Of a stretch of 64,000 bases of DNA, positions 1 through 8,601 are shown piece by piece. A program made the position numbers and the translations under genes. Origin of the DNA: Roseibium aquae (GTDB lineage Bacteria > Pseudomonadota > Alphaproteobacteria > Rhizobiales > Stappiaceae); contig NZ_VXDC01000006.1 in the NCBI RefSeq assembly GCF_008711285.1, positions 1 through 64,000 on the forward strand, given 5' to 3'. The first letter of the stretch is position 1. The number at the start of each line of letters is the position of its first letter. The notes below the pieces were generated by a model. The model did not search any database. It was given only the letters and a program-made list of their open reading frames with translations, and was not told the origin of the DNA.

Positions 1-1
1 G

Positions 2-94
2 CACATCGCGGCCGGTAAATGGTCAGCGCAAAAATACATCAACATGGCGCCGCTCTACCAAGAGCAGAACCAAGCACACGGAGCCGTCGCCTGA
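2..94 (+). CDS. 3' end of an unidentified protein (partial)
   Basis: An open frame enters the window at base 2 and stops at TGA 92-94, leaving the last 30 residues of a protein (it includes KWSAQKYINMAPLYQEQ). The composition looks protein-like, but the fragment is too short to name a family. It converges on the truncated lysozyme gene to its right, so it probably marks the first gene outside the phage-like cluster. Confidence 0.35.
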   Translation, partial: HIAAGKWSAQKYINMAPLYQEQNQAHGAVA

Positions 95-169
95 AAACGA
101 AAGTGCGAAAGATATTTGACACTACCAATGAACCAGATCCACACGGACGTTTCAACCAGAAGAGTAGTT

Positions 170-343
170 TCACGCTGACACGTCGAAAAGACCTGGTTGG
201 CCGCGCCACCACTCGCTGAAAATCCGGCTTCCCATGGTGAACCCGTACCCGATGGTGATCACACCGGCCGGATCCCGATAGGCCCGGCTCACAAATCCCT
301 CATGGGCGGCGATGAAGGCCACCCCCTGGTCGCTCGTTTTCAT
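170..343 (-). pseudogene. Truncated phage-type lysozyme/endolysin (N-terminal fragment)
   Basis: The frame starts at ATG 343-341 with an AGGAG eight bases upstream, so it was once a properly initiated gene. Residues 1-47 look like the N-terminus of a GH24-type muramidase: Glu15 in AHEGF fits the catalytic acid, followed by AYRDPAGVITIGYGFT, a typical active-site segment. Homology appears to end near SEWWR (residue 47). Ten unrelated residues follow before the stop, giving 57 residues against roughly 150-200 for the family. Endolysins release phage or GTA particles by cutting peptidoglycan. This one lacks most of its catalytic domain, so it is probably a deletion remnant at the edge of the cluster. 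Confidence 0.6.
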
Positions 344-527
344 GGAAGAAACTCCTGTTCCGGACAGGCAGCGCAAGGCGCGAAAGCCGGCTGCTGGCAC
401 GATCTCGCCGGACCGCACCGGATCTGGCCCGATTTTTGGGATTAGGCGGGTGTTCTTGATCTGTCGCGGACCTGACAGCAAACTTGTGTATGCACTTGCC
501 TGAGGGTGGGAAGCTGATGGGGGGCCG

Positions 528-1055
528 ATGATTTTCTCAAGTAAGAACCCGTTGCGGCGGGCATTGCGCCATCTTGCAGGTCCGCTGCTCCTCATCCTGT
601 TGTGTGTTGGTCTCCTGCTTTCTGGCGGTCCCGCCGTTTCCCAGACGCTGGAGCCAAGGGAAACGCAGGTCCGCTGGCGTGTTCCGGAATCGCGCTGGGA
701 AAAGAGCTGGCTCACCGCGCTTTACAGCCGCGACTTCATGGCCATGACAAATCAGGCCATCGATTGGTCCGCCCCGCCGTTTCAGATGGCGATTCTCGAT
801 CTGGACGGCAAACCGGGCAATCCGGCGATCTTCGTCTCCTGGTCCCACCCTCTGTTCTGCGGCACGGCCGCGTGCCAAGTCGATGTCTGGTACTGGGACG
901 CGCCCGACAATCTGGCCGAAGGCACGTATCGGAAAGTGTTCGAAGCCATAGTGCAGGGCGATTTCATCGCCGGTCCGGGGGTGCATATGGGCATGCGCGA
1001 CATCTGGATCGGGGACACCCTGTTCCGTTGGAACGGGTCTTCCTATGCACGCTGA
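528..1055 (+). CDS. Hypothetical secreted protein
   Basis: The 175-residue protein has a classical signal peptide: a basic N-terminus (SSKNPLRRALR), a hydrophobic leucine-rich core at about residues 17-33, and a likely cleavage site after AVS near residue 38. The mature part has two Cys (FCGTAAC), which could form a disulphide, and many Trp and aromatic residues. I do not recognise the family. It lies on the plus strand between the truncated lysozyme and the DUF2793 gene and ends six bases before the latter, so the two converge. It is probably a host periplasmic protein and not a GTA structural gene. Confidence 0.6.
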   Translation: MIFSSKNPLRRALRHLAGPLLLILLCVGLLLSGGPAVSQTLEPRETQVRWRVPESRWEKSWLTALYSRDFMAMTNQAIDWSAPPFQMAILDLDGKPGNPAIFVSWSHPLFCGTAACQVDVWYWDAPDNLAEGTYRKVFEAIVQGDFIAGPGVHMGMRDIWIGDTLFRWNGSSYAR

Positions 1056-1061
1056 CCCGGC

Positions 1062-1784
1062 CTAATCGGGAGCAACCGGCAGAAACACATGGGCGGCAAC
1101 CTTCACCGCTCCTCCGGTGAACGGCCCGCCCTGAGCCGTCAGAACGACGTCGGTGGGGCTATAGAAAGCGGTTGGACCGATCACCCCGAGATTGGTCGAT
1201 CCGGGGGCGGTTCCAAGCGATCCGCCGAATTTCGACGGCTCGCCCGCAATGCCACAATCATAAGCGCTGGCCCCGGTCACGGCCGCGCTTGTGCGCGTCG
1301 ACACGCAGAACACGATGGCGCGCGCGGGAATCAGCCCTATCGCCGCAACCGACGCGCCGGACAGATCCATCAGTTCGACTTCATGGATCTGATGCCGGCT
1401 TTGCGCGCCAAGCGCTGTTTGCGCCAGCACCGTATCATCGGAAAGCACCGCGCCTGTCTGCCTCCACTGCCCGGCGGCATAGCTCAAACCGACCTGCTCG
1501 GACGCGACAAAGGCTGTCATGCCGTCGACGGGCTGCACAAACGTCCAGTCACCGCTCAGCAAAAGGGCAACCTGCCCGTCCTTGCCGCTCCACTCACCGG
1601 AAGCGCCTGCGGGCACCAGAAAGGCTTGTCCGTCCATGCCCTGCGGCGGGGCCGTAATGGTGCGGGAGGTGAAGCTGAGATGCATCAGCGCATCGGCCCT
1701 CTGCAGGGCTTCATTATGAGTGATGTGCTTTTGCGCCTGGGCGGCCGCCAGGAGCGGCAGTTTCAATCGGGTCGTTTCAGACAT
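1062..1784 (-). CDS. DUF2793 domain-containing protein, last gene of the GTA-like cluster
   Basis: The 240-residue protein opens with RLKLPLLAAAQAQKHITHN, a typical DUF2793 start, followed by a beta-rich GDWTFVQPVDGMTAFV segment. DUF2793 proteins are found in phage and GTA tail regions of alphaproteobacteria, where they may belong to fibres or receptor-binding structures. Their exact role is not established. The start codon overlaps the last bases of the gp15 gene (stop at 1777-1779), so the gene is the translationally coupled tail of the operon. The C-terminal part (GGSLGTAPGSTNLGVIGPTA) is Gly/Thr/Ser-rich, as in a fibre or adhesive domain. Confidence 0.8.
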   Translation of the reverse strand: MSETTRLKLPLLAAAQAQKHITHNEALQRADALMHLSFTSRTITAPPQGMDGQAFLVPAGASGEWSGKDGQVALLLSGDWTFVQPVDGMTAFVASEQVGLSYAAGQWRQTGAVLSDDTVLAQTALGAQSRHQIHEVELMDLSGASVAAIGLIPARAIVFCVSTRTSAAVTGASAYDCGIAGEPSKFGGSLGTAPGSTNLGVIGPTAFYSPTDVVLTAQGGPFTGGAVKVAAHVFLPVAPD

Positions 1785-4700
1785 GGATCTGCACCTTTCT
1801 CGGCAGGCCGCGCCCGGCCGTGGCCGACATTTGAAAAACCGTCACGTTGAGAACGTCCGGGACCTGGCCGAAATCGGTCATCATGCTGGCTGTCGGATAC
1901 AGAACCTGCGGGACCTGCGCGTGAATCGTTCGCAACACCATGACCGCGTCGGGGGCCAATATATCGACCTCATAAGCTTCCGCCTCTTCGCCCAAGGCCA
2001 CCTCCACCCCCGCCCAGCTGTCCCCGCCGACCCGGGTTTGCCGGACCCAGCGGATCAGGATTCCGTCCGTCTGTTTCCGGCCGCGCACGTGAACGGGCGC
2101 GAAGGGCAGCGCGCCGCGTCCGCTTGCGGCATGTGTGAAGGCCAGGCTTGCCGGATCATCGAGCGCCAGCCCCTGCGGCACCAGCTTGTAGGCATACTCC
2201 AGTCCCCTCTGATCCGCCGTCACCGGAATTTGCGGCGGAGGGGTTGGGTCAAGATGAACCGCCTCCGCGCCGGCATCGCTTCCGGCCTCGGCTTCCGGTT
2301 CGGTTCCGCGCTGTCCGCGCAACAACCCGGTGAGGCGATACTGTCGCGGTCCGGTGAGTTCCGCGGTCTGGAATTGCAGGATCTCGAACCCGCCTGTCCG
2401 GCTGCGCACCGCCAGTGCATTGCGCCCATCGAACACCTGGTGCGACGGCCGGCTTTCCAGATGCCCGGAGAATAGCTCGACCCGGACGGCGTTGCCCCGG
2501 TCGAACAGGCCGATGGGTCCGCTTTCCAGAGTGTCCAGCAACCGCCCCATGACAATCGGGCTGTCGATGGCCAAAAGCGGCTCATAGCCGGTCGCCCCGC
2601 TAGACCGGAGCAAATCGAACGACCCCGGCCAGGGCGCGGCAAAGACGGCGAGCCGCGCCGATGTCGGGGAATCGCGTTCCGAAAGGACGGGCAGATCGAA
2701 CACCACCGCGTGGGGCGGACCGATCAGACCGGACGAAAACCGGGTTCCAGGATCCGCACCGGGCGGGTCTTGCGGAAAGGGGCTGTCCTCCGCCACGCGC
2801 ACCGCTTCAATCCGGCGCCGGCCTGTGTCCTCGATGGCCTCGATCCGCAGTTTCAATGACGGCGAGAACGTTTCAAACGGCGTGCCCGTGACGGCCACCG
2901 TGTCGCCGGGTTCCAGTCCGAGATCGCCGGGACCGAGCGAGAATTCCAGCCGCTCGCTTTCCCGCCAGATCCGCCGGAGCCGTTTTTCCGCGTTCTGACG
3001 CAGCGTGGCCGGGGCAATCGCCGCCTTCAAATCCATGCTTTCAACTGTGAAGCTGCCGCCTTCCAGCCGGCGGGAGGCCGCGACCTGACGGCGGAAATCG
3101 GTTTGCGGGTCTTCCGCGCTCAGGCGCACCTCCCGCGCCAATTCGCTTGTTTGCGCCCGCACCCGCGAAAACAGGCTCCCCTCGCCGGTGGGCTCGGCCA
3201 GCCGTTCGGGACCGATTGTTGCCACGGGGAGCGCCCCGCTGTCTTTCAAAACGAACTCTGTTCCCCTGTCGCAGGCCAATCCGCCATAGGCCTGCAACAG
3301 CGGCTCGATCACCTGCCGGGCCGATACCGGCCCCGGCACGGCCAGACCGTCCAGGGATCCGGACAAGCCGGTCACCCGCACATCTGCCGGGGATATGCCG
3401 AAGTCGGCCAGAAGCGCGGTGATGACGGCATCCAGCTGCCCCTGCCCCAGCCGTCCGGTGAGCCAATGTCCGAGGTCCCAGTTCTGGCCGTCGGCCCACA
3501 CGTGGGCAAAGGCCGGAAACGCCGGATAAGGCCGGGCGTCCCAGGTCCACAGGTAGATCCCGCTGCCATCGACCATGCGCCCGCCATAGACCGGAGACAC
3601 CGGATTGTCGCCCATCGGCAGCCAGGGATGCCGGTCGTCCCAATAGCTCAAGGCCGCCTCCAGGGCGCGGCGCTGCATCAGATCGTCGCGATTGCCTCGC
3701 GAAAAATACGGCACCGCGCTTTCCGACGACTTGGGATCGACAAACACATTCGGCTGGTTCGCCCCCCGGTCGATGGCCGGGATGCCCAGTTCGGTAAAGC
3801 GGACCGGTTTCGATTTCGGCACCCAGCCGGTCGATCCGGAAAGCTCGGCGTTTCCGACCCGCTCGACATGCGGTTCGCTCCACCAGCTCTTCAGGTCCTT
3901 GACCCGGTACACCCAGGGCTTGGCGGCCGCCCCGTCCGTGATCGGCGTGCGCACGGCCGCCGCCCGGTCCGCTGCGCTGGCATAAAAGAAATCGAAGTAC
4001 TCGCCACCGGCAATCTGGGACCTCAGACCCTCAAGGTCGTATGGGTCTTCGTTGCCGTCCGGATCGCCGCCGTCGCGCTGGTCGGCCATCGGCAGATAAT
4101 TGTCGATGCCGATGAAATCGATCTCGGGGGCGGCCCAGAGCGGATCGAGCGGGAACCGCAACTCGCCGCTTGCAGGGACATGGCTGCCGTACTCGGACCA
4201 ATCGGCCGCGTAGGAAATTTTCGTGCCGGGCCCCAGCAGCGCCCGCGCTTCCGCGCTGAGCGCGACAAGCTCTTGCACACACGGATAGGCCCCGCCGCCC
4301 GTATGCGCGCGCGTCAGTCCGCGCATTTCCGTGCCGATGAGAAAGGCTTCCACCCCGCCGGCAGCCTTTGCAAGGGCGGCATGGTGCAGAATGTGCCTGC
4401 GGAAGGACCACTCTTGAGGACCGGTATAAACGATGGTTTCGCCGGTCACCTGAAAGTCTGATGCCGTTGCGGTGCCGAAAAAGGCAAGCGCATCGGCACC
4501 CACATCGCCGGCCGGCACGATCCGCCCCCGCCAGGGAAAAGCGGCCTGTTCCGCCCCGCCATGGGGGTCGGGCAGGCCATTGCCCGGCGGCACATCCATC
4601 AAGATGAACGGGATCAGCATGGGCGCGATCCCGCGCGCCTTCAGGTCCTTCAGCGCGGCGATGACGCTTCCATCCGAAGGTGTCCCGCCGTAGGCGGGGC

Positions 4701-5658
4701 GGTCGCCGATCTGCGACACCAGCAATGCCTGATCGCGGGCGAGACCGGCGACGGACCATGTGCCGCCGCGCGTTTCCTTTTCCGCGACCTCCACTTTCGG
4801 GCGCAGCGTGCATTGGCCGGCCCGCAGATCATCACCGAACCAGGCCACGACCAGCGCGGCGCGTTCCAGGTTCGGGCAAAGATCCTGCAATTCGTCCATC
4901 GCAACGTGCCAATCGGAGCGCGCGCCCGGCACATGGACATTGACGCTTTCGGTGACCCCGGGACGTGGCGCGAGGGAGACCGGGGACGGCGCATAGGCAA
5001 ATTCCCCCGCACCGGGGATGACCGTGACAGCCCGCACCTGGCGTTCCAGTGCCCCGACCGGCCGGATGACCTCAAAGGACAATTGTGGCAAGCGGTTGCC
5101 GAAGGGCTCCAGCGGCAGCCGCTCGAAGACAACATAGGCCGTGCCGCGATAGGCGGGCGCATGGGTCTGAAAAGCAGAAATCAGCGGATCGGGGACCTGA
5201 TCGGCCGTGCCCTTGTAGATCCGCATCGGCCAGTCGGCGGCCGCCACCGGCTTGCCGTCCGCCCAGATCCGCCCGATCCGCGCGATCGGGCCTTCGCACA
5301 GGGCAATGGCGAAGTTCGCGAAATAGGCATAGGAGCGGACTGTGACGCCCCCGCCGCCGCCCTTGCCGCCCCGCCTTTCCTCGTTCACCACCTCCTCGAA
5401 GCGGGTGGCCCAAATGACTTGTCCGGCCAGCCGTACCCGCCCATAGACCTTCGGCAGGCTTGCCCCTTCAGAGGAGGATTGAACGTCCAGATCCGACAGG
5501 CGCCCAGTCTCGATGGTGCGCGAGGACCCGAACAGGCTCTGGTCGAGGGCGTTGCCCGCCAGCGCCCCCGCCGCTTTGCCCAGCAACCCGCCAAATCCGC
5601 CCAGCCCCAGGGCCGACCCGAAGGCCTGCCCCGCCGCACTCAAGATAAGTGTCGCCAT
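1777..5658 (-). CDS. GTA gp15-like host-specificity / tail-tip megatron protein
   Basis: This is a 1293-residue protein and the largest in the cluster. It starts at ATG 5658, three bases after the gp14 stop, with a hydrophobic Gly/Ala N-terminus (AGQAFGSALGLGGFGGLLGK). It matches the GTA gp15 family: an N-terminal tail-hub region, a TIM-barrel-like glycosidase domain at about residues 430-720 (IDFIGIDNYLPMAD near residue 516, YLWTWDARPYPAFP near 706), then a tail-fibre J-like region with a Rosmann-tail motif. In RcGTA the homologue forms the baseplate tip and is thought to contact or penetrate the recipient envelope. The frame is open throughout, so the protein looks intact. The gp15 number is assigned by analogy with R. 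capsulatus. Confidence 0.92.
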   Translation of the reverse strand: MATLILSAAGQAFGSALGLGGFGGLLGKAAGALAGNALDQSLFGSSRTIETGRLSDLDVQSSSEGASLPKVYGRVRLAGQVIWATRFEEVVNEERRGGKGGGGGVTVRSYAYFANFAIALCEGPIARIGRIWADGKPVAAADWPMRIYKGTADQVPDPLISAFQTHAPAYRGTAYVVFERLPLEPFGNRLPQLSFEVIRPVGALERQVRAVTVIPGAGEFAYAPSPVSLAPRPGVTESVNVHVPGARSDWHVAMDELQDLCPNLERAALVVAWFGDDLRAGQCTLRPKVEVAEKETRGGTWSVAGLARDQALLVSQIGDRPAYGGTPSDGSVIAALKDLKARGIAPMLIPFILMDVPPGNGLPDPHGGAEQAAFPWRGRIVPAGDVGADALAFFGTATASDFQVTGETIVYTGPQEWSFRRHILHHAALAKAAGGVEAFLIGTEMRGLTRAHTGGGAYPCVQELVALSAEARALLGPGTKISYAADWSEYGSHVPASGELRFPLDPLWAAPEIDFIGIDNYLPMADQRDGGDPDGNEDPYDLEGLRSQIAGGEYFDFFYASAADRAAAVRTPITDGAAAKPWVYRVKDLKSWWSEPHVERVGNAELSGSTGWVPKSKPVRFTELGIPAIDRGANQPNVFVDPKSSESAVPYFSRGNRDDLMQRRALEAALSYWDDRHPWLPMGDNPVSPVYGGRMVDGSGIYLWTWDARPYPAFPAFAHVWADGQNWDLGHWLTGRLGQGQLDAVITALLADFGISPADVRVTGLSGSLDGLAVPGPVSARQVIEPLLQAYGGLACDRGTEFVLKDSGALPVATIGPERLAEPTGEGSLFSRVRAQTSELAREVRLSAEDPQTDFRRQVAASRRLEGGSFTVESMDLKAAIAPATLRQNAEKRLRRIWRESERLEFSLGPGDLGLEPGDTVAVTGTPFETFSPSLKLRIEAIEDTGRRRIEAVRVAEDSPFPQDPPGADPGTRFSSGLIGPPHAVVFDLPVLSERDSPTSARLAVFAAPWPGSFDLLRSSGATGYEPLLAIDSPIVMGRLLDTLESGPIGLFDRGNAVRVELFSGHLESRPSHQVFDGRNALAVRSRTGGFEILQFQTAELTGPRQYRLTGLLRGQRGTEPEAEAGSDAGAEAVHLDPTPPPQIPVTADQRGLEYAYKLVPQGLALDDPASLAFTHAASGRGALPFAPVHVRGRKQTDGILIRWVRQTRVGGDSWAGVEVALGEEAEAYEVDILAPDAVMVLRTIHAQVPQVLYPTASMMTDFGQVPDVLNVTVFQMSATAGRGLPRKVQIHV

Positions 5659-5660
5659 GA

Positions 5661-6110
5661 TCAAACTGTCTCCGGAAAGGCGAATACCGCCGCGATCCGG
5701 CGCCGCCATGCGGGCACAAGCGGGCTCTCAACCACGCCGACCCTTTCATACGCGTGGATCAGGCGATCCGGCGCACTGAGGACCCCGGCGTGCTTCGCCG
5801 GCGCGCTGTCGCGCCAGCGGAACACGAGAATGTCGCCCGGCCGGGCGCTGGCCGGATCGCATGTGGTGAGCCACCTTTGTCCCGCCTCCAGCAAGGTTTC
5901 AGGCCCGCCGCTTTCCGCCCAGTCGGCACTGTAGGGCGGCAACTCCTGCGGCTCCGCACCGTAAAGCGCGCGCCAAACGCCCCTGACAAGACCGAGACAG
6001 TCCGCACCTGCGCCCTTTGTGCTGGCCTGATGCCGGTAGGGGGTTCCGATCCAGCTGCGCGCTTCGACCAGCACACGCGCGCCAAACTCAGGAGACAAGC
6101 GGGCCGCCAT
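5661..6110 (-). CDS. GTA gp14-like NlpC/P60 cell-wall peptidase
   Basis: The 149-residue protein starts at ATG 6110, 23 bases inside the end of the gp13 gene. It has the NlpC/P60 papain-like layout: Cys38 in GADCLGLVRG as nucleophile, His107 in KHAGVL as base, and a further polar residue at His119 (LIHAYERV). Members of this family hydrolyse peptide bonds in peptidoglycan. In RcGTA the homologue sits in the baseplate and is believed to open the recipient wall. The longer upstream frame would overlap gp13 deeply and has no better ribosome site, so the short start is preferred. Confidence 0.9.
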   Translation of the reverse strand: MAARLSPEFGARVLVEARSWIGTPYRHQASTKGAGADCLGLVRGVWRALYGAEPQELPPYSADWAESGGPETLLEAGQRWLTTCDPASARPGDILVFRWRDSAPAKHAGVLSAPDRLIHAYERVGVVESPLVPAWRRRIAAVFAFPETV

Positions 6111-6981
6111 CGTTTTCTCCCGTGTTGCGGTTGGGATAGGACAGAACGAAATCGGTGCCCGGCATATGCGGGAAGCCTTGAAAATTGAGGTGGTTGGCGA
6201 ATTTCGCAGCGCAGGTGGCAAGCCGCTTGTCGCATCCCGCGGTCAGCCGTACGGCCGTTCCCGGCTCGACGGGCCTGTCCAGCGGTTGCCAAAGCGCAAC
6301 CCGCACACCGCCCTCCGCGCGGACATGCCGTGCGATCTCACTCGCAAATCCGCTCGCCGCCCCCCCGGTCACCTCCAGACGCCCGCCTGTGAACCAGCCG
6401 CTCTCGAAGCCGTCTGCTCCGCCAAGCACCAAGGTGGCCGTGTCCGGCGCGGTTTCAACGGTTGCCGTAACCGAAAAGGCGGGACCGGAAAGATCGACCG
6501 TGCATCGGACGTCCCCGAGATCCGCATCGCAGGCCTTTTGGAACACCCGGCCCTGGCGGGCTTCCAGAAGATGGGCCAGGCCCCGCAGCTCAGCACGGAA
6601 GGCGGCACCATCCCGGCTGACCTCGCCAATGACCGCCCGGCGCAAAAGAATGTGCTGCGCCGGCTGTTGCCAGTTGACCCGGTAGACAGCGACGCGCGCG
6701 CCATCCCACAGCCCGGCTTCGAGCTCCCTGGCCTCCAAGGCCGGACCGGTGATCTGACCAGCCACGTCGCCGCCGCCGGTCGCAAATCCCGGCCCATCTG
6801 CCATGGCGCTGGCCGACAGGCCGTTATGCGGCTCGCACAGCGTTCCGGCGACCTGCAACGGACGGTCGTGATCGGTAAAGCCGTGCACCGCGCCATCGGT
6901 TCGGGTCACCAGCCAGCAGGTGGCGAGCGTGGTGACGTTCCCGGCCAGATGATCCGCCAGGTCCTGTGGTAGGGTTTTCAT
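6088..6981 (-). CDS. GTA gp13-like DUF2163 baseplate hub protein
   Basis: The 297-residue protein has the DUF2163 / phage BR0599 family layout: an N-terminal beta domain with FTDHDRPL, then a C-terminal domain ending in HLNFQGFPHMPGTDF. Four Cys lie in two pairs, Cys151/Cys160 (KACDADLGDVRC) and Cys250/Cys257 (GCDKRLATC). This matches the arrangement expected for the iron-sulphur-binding C-terminal domain of lambda gpL-like hub proteins. It probably forms the hub ring beneath the tail tube and holds gp14 and gp15. It overlaps gp14 by 23 bases, which suggests coupled translation. Confidence 0.9.
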   Translation of the reverse strand: MKTLPQDLADHLAGNVTTLATCWLVTRTDGAVHGFTDHDRPLQVAGTLCEPHNGLSASAMADGPGFATGGGDVAGQITGPALEARELEAGLWDGARVAVYRVNWQQPAQHILLRRAVIGEVSRDGAAFRAELRGLAHLLEARQGRVFQKACDADLGDVRCTVDLSGPAFSVTATVETAPDTATLVLGGADGFESGWFTGGRLEVTGGAASGFASEIARHVRAEGGVRVALWQPLDRPVEPGTAVRLTAGCDKRLATCAAKFANHLNFQGFPHMPGTDFVLSYPNRNTGENDGGPLVS

Positions 6982-7002
6982 GCCGTTCCGTTTTGCTGAA
7001 GC

Positions 7003-7641
7003 CTAGTCCAGGCGGATCTCCACAAGGGGGATGGAGGGAATATCGCCCGCCTTGAAATGCGTGAGACTCACCTCCAGCCGGTCCGTGTCGAACCTGACCG
7101 GAACATCGAAAAGATAACCGGCGGTCACGGTCACCCCGGCTGGCGGGGCACTTGAGAAAACGAGTTCGCCGGTCGCTGGATCGACCTGAAAATCGGTGTT
7201 GAGCGTCCGCTCCACACCGCCGACCGCGGCCCGCACACTGGGGGCCACCGGCAAGCGGATGGCCCTCGAATAGGCCTGCCCGCCCGCGCCGTAGGTTTTT
7301 TGCAGCCGGAACCGGGTTGTTCCGCCATCTCCGGTGCCCACGGCCTGGTCGTCCGGCAAGGGCGGGGTGCCGGACACGCTCGCGGTATGGTCCAGTGGAT
7401 CGCGGTAGCGGAAGCCGGACAGGCGCCCCCGCGCCTTTTCGAACAGGACCATCACAGCCCGCAGATCCTGCAGCGAGCGGATCCCGGTTGCCGCGTCATA
7501 GCGCCTGCGGCTGTCGGCCCAACGGGCGTTGCGTGCCTCATAGCCGGTCGCCAGTGGAACGATATCCGTGCGCCGTTCCGGACCGCCCATCGCGCCGAAG
7601 GCAACAGCAAGGGGAAACTGCTCGTTCAAGAACGCCGTCAT
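7003..7641 (-). CDS. GTA gp12-like DUF2460 distal tail protein
   Basis: The 212-residue protein is recognisable as DUF2460 (phage conserved TIGR02217 type): the start FLNEQFPLAVAFGAMGGPER, the RSLQDLRAVMVLFEKARGR segment and the end FKAGDIPSIPLVEIRLD are all typical. The family forms the distal tail ring that joins the tail tube to the hub. ATG 7641 is chosen because a GAAAGGG lies seven bases upstream. A TTG at 7647 would sit on top of that ribosome site. The gene is followed at 21 bases by gp13 and preceded by the opposite-strand DUF465 gene. Confidence 0.9.
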   Translation of the reverse strand: MTAFLNEQFPLAVAFGAMGGPERRTDIVPLATGYEARNARWADSRRRYDAATGIRSLQDLRAVMVLFEKARGRLSGFRYRDPLDHTASVSGTPPLPDDQAVGTGDGGTTRFRLQKTYGAGGQAYSRAIRLPVAPSVRAAVGGVERTLNTDFQVDPATGELVFSSAPPAGVTVTAGYLFDVPVRFDTDRLEVSLTHFKAGDIPSIPLVEIRLD

Positions 7642-7739
7642 CCCCAACCCTTTCTACGAAGTTTTACGAAATTGATCTGCCTCAAGGTCGGGGTGCGACA
7701 GGATGGCCATGTTGGGCGCCAGAAAAGGAGGCAAGAACG

Positions 7740-7994
7740 ATGAGCCATGTTCCCCACGAACTGCACGAGGAATTCCCCGATAAAACGGACGCGATCCACA
7801 AGCTGAAAATGTCCGACGGGCATTTCGCGCGGCTGTTCGACGAGTACCACGAGGTCAACCGCGAGATTCACCGCATCGAGGTGGAGATCCAGCCGACGTC
7901 GGACGCTGTGCTGGAAGATTTCAAGAAGAAGCGTCTTCACCTGAAAGACCAGATTGCGGCCATGCTGGCGGCAACGGAAAACACCGGCTCCTGA
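7740..7994 (+). CDS. DUF465 (YdcH-type) small coiled-coil protein
   Basis: This 84-residue protein has the DUF465 signature: HELHEEFPDK, then KMSDGHFARLFDEYHEVNRE, ending with LKKKRLHLKDQ-type basic helices (here FKKKRLHLKDQIAAML). It is almost entirely helical. The start has a strong AAGGAGG nine bases upstream. The family is widespread in proteobacteria and its function is unclear. The position is odd: it lies on the plus strand between two minus-strand GTA genes (gp11 ends at 8017, gp12 begins at 7641), so it would be read antisense to the GTA operon transcript. No promoter could be assigned with confidence. Confidence 0.85.
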   Translation: MSHVPHELHEEFPDKTDAIHKLKMSDGHFARLFDEYHEVNREIHRIEVEIQPTSDAVLEDFKKKRLHLKDQIAAMLAATENTGS

Positions 7995-8016
7995 GCCCCT
8001 CCTTTTCAGGCCGGTG

Positions 8017-8601
8017 TCAGAGCCCGCGCCGTCCCCGTCCGACGGCGCGGGCCACCATCGCAGATACCTGCGCTTCGGACCGCCTGAAACTTTCCACATC
8101 TTGCGCAATGACCGTGACCTGCACCGGCGGGGCATTTGCCCCTGCCCGTTGTGTCTGGACACCCAGGCGGCCGTCCGCGCCCCGGCTGAGCGGCAGGATC
8201 GCTTCAGGCCCCGCTTCCCCCATCAGCCCTAAACCGCCGTCCAGCGGAAAATAGCTCGGCGCCGCCACCACGCCGCCCTTGGCGAAAGGCACCGGAAGGC
8301 TTTGAACCAGCGTGGCCGCACCACGCGCGCCCTGCCCGGCAAGCCCAGAGACCAGATCGCCGAACAGCGACCCCGCCGCCTGTTCCAAAGGCGCAAGGGA
8401 CCTGGTCAGCACCTTTGACGAGATGCTCAGCGCCATCTGGCGGAACACCGCGTCCAGATCCTTGCCGTGGACAACGGCCGCCTTCAGCCCCTGGGTCAGT
8501 GTGAGGGAGAAGGTCTGAGCCTGACGGTTGATCTCCGTCATCTGCCGATGAAACGGCTCAAGATCCGGAAAGTTCAGCTGTTCATTGTCTGGCATGGTCA
8601 T
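8017..8601 (-). CDS. GTA gp11-like minor tail / tape measure protein (short)
   Basis: The 194-residue protein resembles GTA gp11: a helical N-terminus (FHRQMTEINRQAQTFSLTL), DAVFRQMALSISSKVL, and a Gly-rich FAKGGVVAAPSYFPLDGGLGLMGEAGPEAILPL segment (quoted in part) shared by tape measure C-termini. In tailed phages the tape measure length sets the tail length. At about 194 residues this one is far shorter than in phages with long tails and agrees with the short GTA tail. The start is ATG 8601 or 8595, overlapping the end of gp10.1 at 8582. Confidence 0.85.
   Translation of the reverse strand: MTMPDNEQLNFPDLEPFHRQMTEINRQAQTFSLTLTQGLKAAVVHGKDLDAVFRQMALSISSKVLTRSLAPLEQAAGSLFGDLVSGLAGQGARGAATLVQSLPVPFAKGGVVAAPSYFPLDGGLGLMGEAGPEAILPLSRGADGRLGVQTQRAGANAPPVQVTVIAQDVESFRRSEAQVSAMVARAVGRGRRGL

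Noticed and set aside
3103..5934. Two long plus-strand frames (452 and 457 codons) across gp15
   Set aside because: Antisense to the well-supported gp15 gene and with no domain features; high GC makes such shadows common.
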